This document shows positions 54,764 to 61,130 of a stretch of 64,000 bases of DNA, piece after piece. The stretch lies in the NCBI GenBank assembly GCA_022447585.1, contig JAKVAR010000001.1, positions 1 through 64,000 on the forward strand, in the 5' to 3' direction. The DNA is from Crocinitomicaceae bacterium. Its GTDB lineage: Bacteria > Bacteroidota > Bacteroidia > Flavobacteriales_D > Crocinitomicaceae. Each line of letters opens with the position of its first letter. The stretch's first letter is position 1. Made by a program: the position numbers and the translations under genes. The notes under the pieces are model-generated. The model was not told the DNA's origin and searched no databases. It was given only the letters and a program-made list of their open reading frames with translations.

Positions 54764-55585
54764 ATGAAAAACATTACCCCAATATTAGTATTGTTAATTT
54801 TCACTCAAATCTGCTTGGGACAAAACCTAATATCTTTTGAAATTACGCAATTACTGCTTCCAGGCGGAAACTTTTCGAAATATCAATTTGATGGTGATGT
54901 ATTAAGTGTAACAGAAAATGGAAAAAAACAGGGAAGAATTAATCTTAATAAGGAAGAAATCAATCGACTTGGCACTGCTTTTAACTCTGTAAGAATTGAT
55001 ACCTTGAATGATTTTTACTCAAAACCGATATTAGATGGAATAAGTCATACTTTTTCTTTCAACTATGATGGTTATAAAAAAGTAATCAAGTTAGAGAATT
55101 ACTACATTGAAAATTTAGATAGATTTTTAGTTGCAGTAAATGATCTATTAAAGAAAAAAAAACAGTTTATTTCACTTGGAGAAAATATGAGTTATCGACC
55201 AGATACGCTTATATATTATCTCCCTGATTTTTATGTTAACAATTTCAATATTCCTAACCAATATGAACTCTATAGGATAATGTGTTTTAAAAAGGGTTAC
55301 TTTATAACAAAAATCCTAGATTCAATTAATCTTTGCGACTGCAGAATATATCCTACTCACAAAAACGGGCAATTTAAAAAACGTAACTATTGGAGAGCAT
55401 ATAGACTTCAAGACAATTCATGGAGAAGAGAATACTTTGATAATGAAAAGCAAATATTCAAAACAGAATATATCAAGGATCTAATTCCTTATCAAATTGT
55501 ACAGGAAAAAGTATATAACGAAATTGGTACAAAACCATCTGTTAAAATTTACAGGTATTTTAGAACAGAAATAAAAAAAGAATAA
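54764..55585 (+). CDS. Exported protein, DUF6438-like N-terminus
   Basis: This 273-residue protein has a signal peptide (1-19). Its N-terminal part (F-E-I-T-Q-L-L-L-P-G-G-N-F-S-K-Y-Q-F-D-G-D-V, then N-G-K-K-Q-G-R-I) resembles small exported beta domains of the DUF6438 kind. The C-terminal half has C-D-C-R-I-Y-P-T-H-K-N-G-Q and no family is recognised. An AACGTTA core at about 54745 lies just before it. Function is unknown. Confidence 0.6.
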   Translation: MKNITPILVLLIFTQICLGQNLISFEITQLLLPGGNFSKYQFDGDVLSVTENGKKQGRINLNKEEINRLGTAFNSVRIDTLNDFYSKPILDGISHTFSFNYDGYKKVIKLENYYIENLDRFLVAVNDLLKKKKQFISLGENMSYRPDTLIYYLPDFYVNNFNIPNQYELYRIMCFKKGYFITKILDSINLCDCRIYPTHKNGQFKKRNYWRAYRLQDNSWRREYFDNEKQIFKTEYIKDLIPYQIVQEKVYNEIGTKPSVKIYRYFRTEIKKE

Positions 55586-55692
55586 GAGTACAACGATTTG
55601 ACTCATTTCAAACTTGAAGGAAGTAAATGAAATAGATTAATCAAATAAGGGAAATTATAAAAATAAATGAGGACTGATTTGAAAATGAACTA

Positions 55693-56556
55693 ATGAAAAA
55701 ACAAATTTATTTAATACCGATAACCTTTCTTTTAGCCTTAATCAATTATCAGGCACATAGTCAAAATACAATACTATGGGAAATCACTGATACTATCAAT
55801 AAAAAAACTTCCGTTATTCTTGGTAGTTTTCATCAGTATGGGAATTCATTTATTGACTCTATTCCAATCATTGCGGATTATTTAAACTCTTCTGAAATTG
55901 CAATTTTTGAGGCTCTTAATGACAATGGAAAAACGATTAATATGATAAACGATCGAAAAGATACAGATATCAAAAGATATATCCGTAAAAAAACATATTA
56001 CCAGCTATTAGATTTATCAAAAGAATGGGATGTCAATCTAAACAAACTAAGACCAATTGAGCTAAGTTGGAAGCTAGAACAAGAATATGTTAAAAACAAA
56101 TGCAATACCGTCAAAAAGAGTGACAATTGGGATCATATGGATAGTTATATTGAGTTTCTTGCTGACGAAAAAGGAATACCAGTAAGTAGTTTTGAAACTT
56201 ATGAAGAGCAAGTAGAGTTAATTAGTGAAAACTATCAAACCCCTAATTGGAAAAAGCAAAATAAACGAATCAAATATTTAACCAATTTACATTTAAGTCC
56301 AAAGATAAACCAAGAAAAATGTGCCAATGCAAAGAATTATAAAAGTTTTAAAATACCTTATCAATTCGATATAGAATGTCCAAGCAATATATTAATCAAA
56401 AAAAGAAATGCAGAATGGATGATAAAATTAGGAGACTTGACTAGAAATCATAAATGCTTTATTGTAGTGGGATATGATCATTTAAGATGGAAATGTGGCT
56501 TATTGGAGCAATTAAAACAACAAGGACTCATTGTTAAACCATTGAATATAAAATAA
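55693..56556 (+). CDS. TraB/GumN family protein
   Basis: The 287-residue protein has a signal peptide (1-23, ending A-H-S-Q). The family signatures are visible: I-L-G-S-F-H-Q-Y-G near 43-51 (GSxH), I-A-I-F-E near 69-73, R-N-A-E-W-M near 236-241, and F-I-V-V-G-Y-D-H-L near 257-265 (GxxHL-like). Members are thought to be metal-dependent proteases (Tiki-like), and act in the periplasm here. The gene is intact and monocistronic. Confidence 0.85.
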   Translation: MKKQIYLIPITFLLALINYQAHSQNTILWEITDTINKKTSVILGSFHQYGNSFIDSIPIIADYLNSSEIAIFEALNDNGKTINMINDRKDTDIKRYIRKKTYYQLLDLSKEWDVNLNKLRPIELSWKLEQEYVKNKCNTVKKSDNWDHMDSYIEFLADEKGIPVSSFETYEEQVELISENYQTPNWKKQNKRIKYLTNLHLSPKINQEKCANAKNYKSFKIPYQFDIECPSNILIKKRNAEWMIKLGDLTRNHKCFIVVGYDHLRWKCGLLEQLKQQGLIVKPLNIK

Positions 56557-56706
56557 TTAAATTATAATTCATGGATTAGCAAGTTGTATAGTTAATAGGA
56601 TCTTAAGGTAAAAAACGAAATATACAACACAACGTATAGGCAATTGAAAACTGAAAGAGTTATAGGCAAAAGACCACGTCAAAAAAAGGGATACAAATGA
56701 TCAATT

Positions 56707-57042
56707 ATGAGATATTTATAGTGTAAAATACAACTACTCATTTTTGCTTTAATACTCTACGGACAAGTATTTGGTCAAAACCTAACTGATATAAGCTTTG
56801 GCAATGATTCAACTTTTGATATCATCACATGGAATATTGAATGGTTTACAAAAAATGGAGTAACTACTGTTGATTCCGATAATAAAATAATAGAATCCCT
56901 TAGCGCAGATTTAATCGAACTCCAAGAAATAGAGGATAGTAGTGTTCTTTGTCGACAAATGATAGACAACACAGCTGGTTACGAACTCTTTATGGATGAT
57001 GATTGGTTCAGAGGACTTACATATATTTATAAAACAAGCTAA
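56707..57042 (+). pseudogene. Truncated exported endonuclease/exonuclease/phosphatase-family gene
   Basis: From ATG 56707 the frame reads M-R-Y-L, then TAG (56719-56721), then a signal-like L-L-I-F-A-L-I-L-Y-G-Q-V-F-G-Q, D-I-I-T-W-N-I-E-W-F and L-I-E-L-Q-E-I-E-D before ending at 57042. W-N-I-E-W-F and L-Q-E-I are the first two motifs of DNase I-like enzymes (about 300 residues), so about two thirds of the domain is missing. Both the stop and the truncation indicate an inactive gene. Confidence 0.8.
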
Positions 57043-57060
57043 AAAGAACCTTAAATTTTT

Positions 57061-57360
57061 ATGGTCTATCCTGAGATTGATGCTCCAATAGTTGAATCAT
57101 TTGATAAATTGGAAAAATTTCCTTCTGAAGACAACTTTTGGAAAACATTTTTTAGCAACGGAGCAAAAAATCTTACAAAAATTGTGATTACATCTAACGA
57201 TTTAGATGTTAATTCAGAAACCATAAAAGCTTTAAATAGTATTGAAAATCTTGCGGTAAGAAAAGGTGAATCACATTTAATGGAATTCTATTTTGATGAT
57301 AACAAGCAAGGCGAAACATACGATTTACGTCCTGAATTACCTCTAATAATACATTTATGA
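57061..57360 (+). CDS. Hypothetical protein, possibly a gene fragment
   Basis: A 99-residue soluble protein without recognised domain; helices around K-N-L-T-K-I-V-I-T-S-N-D-L-D-V-N and N-L-A-V-R-K-G-E-S-H-L-M-E-F-Y-F-D. It follows the broken nuclease gene in the same frame by 18 nt, so it could be a remnant of an older fusion or a separate small gene. Nothing more can be said. Confidence 0.4.
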   Translation: MVYPEIDAPIVESFDKLEKFPSEDNFWKTFFSNGAKNLTKIVITSNDLDVNSETIKALNSIENLAVRKGESHLMEFYFDDNKQGETYDLRPELPLIIHL

Positions 57361-57432
57361 GTAACCATCTTCTAAAAAATAAACTTACCGCTACTTTGGA
57401 CCAAAAAATTCAGAGCATTGAAAAAAAAACAT

Positions 57433-57446
57433 ACAGACCTGTCTGT
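57433..57446. promoter_or_regulatory. TetR operator 1 (ACAGAC-CT-GTCTGT)
   Basis: A perfect 6-2-6 palindrome 29 nt upstream of the TetR start, overlapping the likely -33 region. The same palindrome recurs at 58060-58073. Binding by the adjacent TetR is inference from position and symmetry. Confidence 0.75.
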
Positions 57447-57463
57447 TTTTTTCTAAAATTATT

Positions 57464-57471
57464 TATATTTG
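57464..57471 (+). promoter_or_regulatory. -7 promoter box TATATTTG for the TetR gene
   Basis: Fits TAnnTTTG. It ends only 4 nt before the GTG start at 57476, so the transcript would start at or close to the start codon and be leaderless. Confidence 0.55.
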
Positions 57472-57475
57472 GCTT

Positions 57476-58039
57476 GTGAAACATTCAGAAGTTCGAAATA
57501 GAATTATAAGTACAGCGTCTAGTCTTTTCTATAAAAATGGCTATAACTCAACAGGTATTAACGAAATTATTTCGGAATCTGGAATTGCTAAAGCAACCCT
57601 ATATAATCATTTTAAATCGAAAGAAGATATATGTATTGCCTTTCTTGACTTCAAGCATGCTCTTTTTATCAATGACATTAAAGAATTTACACGAGAAAAA
57701 GAAAAAGGAAGAACTCAAATCCTGGCATTATTTGACTATCTAAGGCTATTCTTTCAGGATAAGGAATTCAATGGCTGTTGGGGAATCAAAACTGTTGCTG
57801 AAATACCTCAAGACAACCTAAAGATTAGAAAGGTAATTCAAGGACAAAAAGTCGAATTCTTAGAATTAATAATTGTGTTGGTTAAAACAAACTTAAGAAC
57901 GGATAATGAAGAAGAAATAACAACAATTGCAAGACGTATATACTTAATGTACGAAAGTGCAGTTGTGGAAAGTCATTTGCATCAAAAAGATTGGCCAATC
58001 AAAGAAGCAAAAGAGATATGTTCGCAAATCATATCATAA
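57476..58039 (+). CDS. TetR-family repressor
   Basis: This 187-residue regulator has an N-terminal HTH: R-N-R-I-I-S-T-A-S-S-L-F-Y-K-N-G-Y-N-S-T-G-I-N-E-I-I at about 7-32, A-K-A-T-L-Y-N-H-F-K-S-K-E at 38-50, and an all-helical ligand domain ending S-A-V-V-E-S-H-L-H. The Y-N-H-F signature and C-W-G near 102 resemble YxaF/LmrA-like TetR repressors of quinones or electrophiles. GTG 57476 is the start, since no ATG precedes the HTH. Two matching palindromes flank the gene, so it probably represses itself and the thioredoxin-like gene. Confidence 0.92.
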   Translation: MKHSEVRNRIISTASSLFYKNGYNSTGINEIISESGIAKATLYNHFKSKEDICIAFLDFKHALFINDIKEFTREKEKGRTQILALFDYLRLFFQDKEFNGCWGIKTVAEIPQDNLKIRKVIQGQKVEFLELIIVLVKTNLRTDNEEEITTIARRIYLMYESAVVESHLHQKDWPIKEAKEICSQIIS

Positions 58040-58059
58040 AAAAATTTGCACCAAATAAG

Positions 58060-58073
58060 ACAGACTTGTCTGT
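58060..58073. promoter_or_regulatory. TetR operator 2 (ACAGAC-TT-GTCTGT)
   Basis: Perfect 6-2-6 palindrome, same half-sites as 57433-57446, in the 61-nt gap between the TetR gene and the thioredoxin-like gene, 27 nt before the latter's ATG. Confidence 0.75.
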
Positions 58074-58100
58074 TCATTTATAAACAAATAAAATGTAATT

Positions 58101-58334
58101 ATGAGCAAATCAATTTTTTATCACGCAGGATGTCCAGTTTGTATAAGTGCAGAGCACGACATTATCAATTTAATTGGATCCAACAATGTCGAAATTATTC
58201 ATTTAGGTGATGATAAGGCACGAATCGTTGAAGCTGAAAATGCAGGAGTTAAATCTGTACCAGCCCTTCTCACGCCTAATGGAAATATTTTACATATCAA
58301 CTTCGGAGCCTCTATAGAAGAGGTCAAAGGCTAA
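58101..58334 (+). CDS. Mini-thioredoxin/glutaredoxin-like protein with CPVC motif
   Basis: The 77-residue protein has C-P-V-C at 11-14 after a beta strand (S-I-F-Y-H-A-G), and a cis-Pro in S-V-P-A-L-L near 53-57: a minimal thioredoxin fold with two Cys for thiol-disulfide exchange or for binding a thiol-linked ligand. No leader, so cytoplasmic. Its promoter carries operator 2, so expression should follow the TetR signal. Together they look like a small redox or electrophile response unit. Start ATG 58101. Confidence 0.8.
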   Translation: MSKSIFYHAGCPVCISAEHDIINLIGSNNVEIIHLGDDKARIVEAENAGVKSVPALLTPNGNILHINFGASIEEVKG

Positions 58335-58348
58335 TTCTTTAATTAAAT

Positions 58349-58382
58349 AGTTAGGATTCCTAAAGTCTAGTGAATCCTAACT
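58349..58382. repeat. 11-bp inverted repeat between thioredoxin-like and T9SS genes
   Basis: AGTTAGGATTC pairs perfectly with GAATCCTAACT over a 12-nt loop. No T-run follows, so it is either a weak terminator or a regulatory stem upstream of ATG 58398. A similar 'ggttaggaatcctaa' lies at about 19362. Confidence 0.65.
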
Positions 58383-58397
58383 CTAAAACAGAAAACG

Positions 58398-59399
58398 ATG
58401 AGAACACAATTTTTTACACTAGTATCAGCAATTATTGTTAGTGCCACGGCATTAGCTCAAGATTTCGACATTACAGATGTTTATGTCAAAAAAGACGCAC
58501 AATTAAATCAACTAATCTTCACAATCGAAGTAGCTGGATTAGCTGGAGATTCCGTTCCAACAGCGGCGGGCTCACTTGACGGTGCGCCAGTATTAGGATA
58601 TATTTTCCCAACAACGCTTACCCCAGAAGATGTAGGGTTTGACAATACTTCAGGAATCGTAGCAATGGCTATAACCTCACACCCTGATTTTGATGATACA
58701 CCTCTTTGGGATGAAAATATGGATTCGAATTTTGATAATGACGGTGTCGTATGGCATTCACACTGGGTGTTATTAGAAAACAACGCCTCTGTTCCCGGAG
58801 GGTTAGCCGTTAAAGCAACTAGCGGCTCAACTACTCTTCCTCCTACCAATCCTGGAATGCCAATGTATATGGACAGTCCAGGATTTGAAGTTATATGGTC
58901 AGGGAATAAAATATCTTGCGTTATTCCACTTTACAGAATGAATAACCAGGATAGTTTCAATTACGATGGTGTTACTGTAAAAATGCAAGTTAATACATCA
59001 GACCCTCTTCTTCCCATGTTAGGAGTATATGAGGTATACGAAGTTGCTTCTGGAAATTTGAGCCTTCCATACTCTGTTGGAAATCAAAGCTGCGATACAC
59101 TGATCATTGATGTATCGTCAACATCGGGACTTGGGTTAATTAACCCTGAAAGTATTACGATTTATCCAAACCCTGCTTCCACAGAAGTTCATTTGGACAT
59201 GAGCATAGGGTTAAATCTAGGAGTATATGAAATCCAAATATTTGATTTGAGCAGTTCTTTGGTGTATCAAAATACAATTAACTCATCATCTATGATCATA
59301 CCAGTTACTAACATAGGCTCCTCAGGAACATATATTTTGAATATTATAGAAACAAACTCAGGAGAAATTAAAGGGGCTAAAAAACTGATTCTAAACTAA
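58398..59399 (+). CDS. T9SS-sorted exported protein
   Basis: This 333-residue protein has a signal peptide (1-20, ending A-L-A-Q), a beta-rich body with I-F-T-I-E-V-A-G-L-A-G, G-V-V-W-H-S-H-W-V-L-L (about 114-124) and no known family, and a T9SS sorting domain (I-Y-P-N-P-A-S-T-E-V, I-F-D-L-S-S-S, S-G-T-Y-I-L-N-I, K-K-L-I-L-N). The H-x-H in a W-rich strand could bind metal. It lies 64 nt after the thioredoxin-like gene and could be in the same TetR-controlled unit, though the inverted repeat may separate them. Confidence 0.82.
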   Translation: MRTQFFTLVSAIIVSATALAQDFDITDVYVKKDAQLNQLIFTIEVAGLAGDSVPTAAGSLDGAPVLGYIFPTTLTPEDVGFDNTSGIVAMAITSHPDFDDTPLWDENMDSNFDNDGVVWHSHWVLLENNASVPGGLAVKATSGSTTLPPTNPGMPMYMDSPGFEVIWSGNKISCVIPLYRMNNQDSFNYDGVTVKMQVNTSDPLLPMLGVYEVYEVASGNLSLPYSVGNQSCDTLIIDVSSTSGLGLINPESITIYPNPASTEVHLDMSIGLNLGVYEIQIFDLSSSLVYQNTINSSSMIIPVTNIGSSGTYILNIIETNSGEIKGAKKLILN

Positions 59400-59404
59400 G
59401 TTCT

Positions 59405-59668
59405 ATGAAAGTTGCAGTATAGGATACTTATGTAACCAAGACAGATGGACAGATTATGCATTTCGACATAATTGTTCCACAGGAAATTAAAGACAAAACC
59501 ATGATTTACAGCTATGGTATGGAATACTTAAAAACAAAAGGGCAGGAAGACTCTCGATTTAGCACCAATGAGTGTAACTTCTGCCATATAGAAAAAATAA
59601 AACCTGAATGGGAGGCTAAAATTAACCTCAAAGGGTACTTTATTATTGAAATGGAAAACTGCGAATAG
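59405..59668 (+). pseudogene. DUF2024 family gene with Trp-to-stop change
   Basis: The frame from ATG 59405 is M-K-V-A-V, TAG (59420-59422), D-T-Y-V-T-K-T-D-G-Q-I-M-H-F-D-I-I-V-P, then I-Y-S-Y-G-M-E-Y-L-K-T-K-G-Q, E-C-N-F-C-H-I-E-K and G-Y-F-I-I-E-M-E-N-C. DUF2024 proteins begin M-K-V-A-V-W-D-T-Y-V, so the conserved Trp codon TGG is now TAG. A short restart at ATG 59456 would give a 70-residue product lacking the first strand. Everything else is intact, so the mutation looks recent. Confidence 0.88.
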
Positions 59669-59718
59669 CATAAATAAGAATGACAAAATCCATTGGTTAA
59701 TATGACGTAAAGCAATAG

Positions 59719-59749
59719 CGGTTCAAGTTTGCACTTGAACCGTTTTGTT
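59719..59749 (+). terminator. Rho-independent terminator
   Basis: CGGTTCAAGT pairs perfectly with ACTTGAACCG over a 4-nt loop (ttgc), then TTTTGTT. It is a strong terminator 50 nt after the DUF2024 frame. Confidence 0.9.
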
Positions 59750-59805
59750 ATTTCAATTAAGTATATTACAACTCTAAAGATTAACGATTCAAAATACCAC
59801 AATCG

Positions 59806-60387
59806 ATGTATAGAGCCTTAGCAAACAATATTGAGTTGAAAATTTTGATTTATTCATTGGTGTTTATCACAACAACAGCAAACGCGCAGTTGATTAAGAG
59901 TGATATAAAGGCGAAACTTAAAAATATCGAACACATGCCATATATTTGTGAAGGAGACTTTAAAATAGGAAAATTTGGCTGCGGAGACTCTTTATTTTGG
60001 GAAGTCATTCTTCAAAAAAAGAATGTAATTGTAAGTTTAATCGAATTACTGAACGATACGACTGAAACAAGAGCCTATTCACCAAATTATGGAGGGAAAA
60101 TAAGAATTGCTGATGCAGCAATAATTGCTCTTGGAGAAATAATTCAACCATTTCCCAATCCAAACAACTTTTTTAAGATTAAACCGATCGATAACTCTCA
60201 ATGGATGGCTAATATCAATTGGTTAAACAAGAGTTTAGAAAATAGAATCAATTATCAAACCTGCATATTGAATTGGTATAATGAAAATAAGTCAAATTTA
60301 ATTTGGATTCAGAGTAATACTTTTATGTGTGGTGATTTAGACGGAGAGCATCCAAACAAAGGGCATTATGAATTAGAGAAAAAATAA
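59806..60387 (+). CDS. Exported protein of unknown function
   Basis: A 193-residue protein with a probable signal peptide (1-28, ending A-N-A-Q). The body has two Cys pairs (about 48/59 and 151/174: I-C-E-G...F-G-C-G-D and Y-Q-T-C...F-M-C-G-D) which could form disulfides, and helical segments at V-I-V-S-L-I-E-L-L and I-A-D-A-A-I-I-A-L-G-E-I-I. No family recognised. It has no close partner. Confidence 0.7.
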   Translation: MYRALANNIELKILIYSLVFITTTANAQLIKSDIKAKLKNIEHMPYICEGDFKIGKFGCGDSLFWEVILQKKNVIVSLIELLNDTTETRAYSPNYGGKIRIADAAIIALGEIIQPFPNPNNFFKIKPIDNSQWMANINWLNKSLENRINYQTCILNWYNENKSNLIWIQSNTFMCGDLDGEHPNKGHYELEKK

Positions 60388-60803
60388 ATGGAATATATAT
60401 AAACCGTAAAATATCTGATAACAATGTCTATTTCACCCTTTAAAATCTATGCTTTTCGATGATTAACAGCTATTTACCTACATCGATAAATTGTTAATTT
60501 GTAACTTTAGTGCTACAGAAAAATATGCGCTTTGAACTAGAACGAACTGTTTAACTATACGACATTTATATTAAACTCTTGAACTAGATGGTTTTTGCGT
60601 CAAGCGCAAGGTCGCCTTTAATAGGATTCCTTCTAGTGGAAACGAATTCGTAAATCTCTCCCCTTTCAAACATAGCTCACACCTCAGCAATTAAATCATT
60701 ATGAATACATTGCAAACACAACAAAAGTAATAAATGCTTATATCTCCATTCAAAAAGTGCATTTTAATTTTATACATTTCAATAGAATAGTAACACAAAT
60801 CAT
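60388..60803. other. Intergenic region, nothing recognised
   Basis: About 415 bp with no gene, repeat-family match or strong terminator that I can support. Confidence 0.5.
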
Positions 60804-61082
60804 ATGAAAATCATAATTTCCATTCTTTTCGTATTTTCCTATTATTTCAATTTTGCATCTGATTGGATCCAACGTGCAAATTTCCCAGCGTCAGGCAGAC
60901 ATAGAGCAACAGGTATTTCAATTGGTAACAAGGGTCATATGGGGCTAGGACATTATAACGGAGCTGGATTCGAAACCATATTTTCATATTGGTGGGAATA
61001 CGACCTTGCAACAAACTCTTGGACTCAGATTAACCTCAAGAGGCTTTTCGAAAAATTAACTCAAACCGTTATAAACCAATAA
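60804..61082 (+). pseudogene. Truncated exported Kelch-repeat protein
   Basis: The first 77 residues are a signal peptide and the start of a Kelch propeller: W-I-Q-R-A-N-F-P, G-I-S-I-G-N-K-G-H-M-G-L-G-H-Y and W-W-E-Y-D-L-A-T-N-S-W-T-Q. After S-W-T-Q-I the frame ends in unrelated text within 18 residues. Normal proteins of this type have five or more further repeats, so the 3' part was deleted. The next gene starts 49 nt later. Confidence 0.75.
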
Positions 61083-61130
61083 AACCTCTTTCACGATTTA
61101 ATCTTATATTTCGCGAAAATTTATTCCATT

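Noticed and set aside
28705..59422. Recoded TAG as an amino acid in several genes
   Set aside because: Other genes end properly in TAG right after their natural C-terminus (10494, 47496, 52634), so TAG acts as a stop. The broken genes also contain TAA, ATA start or frameshift lesions.
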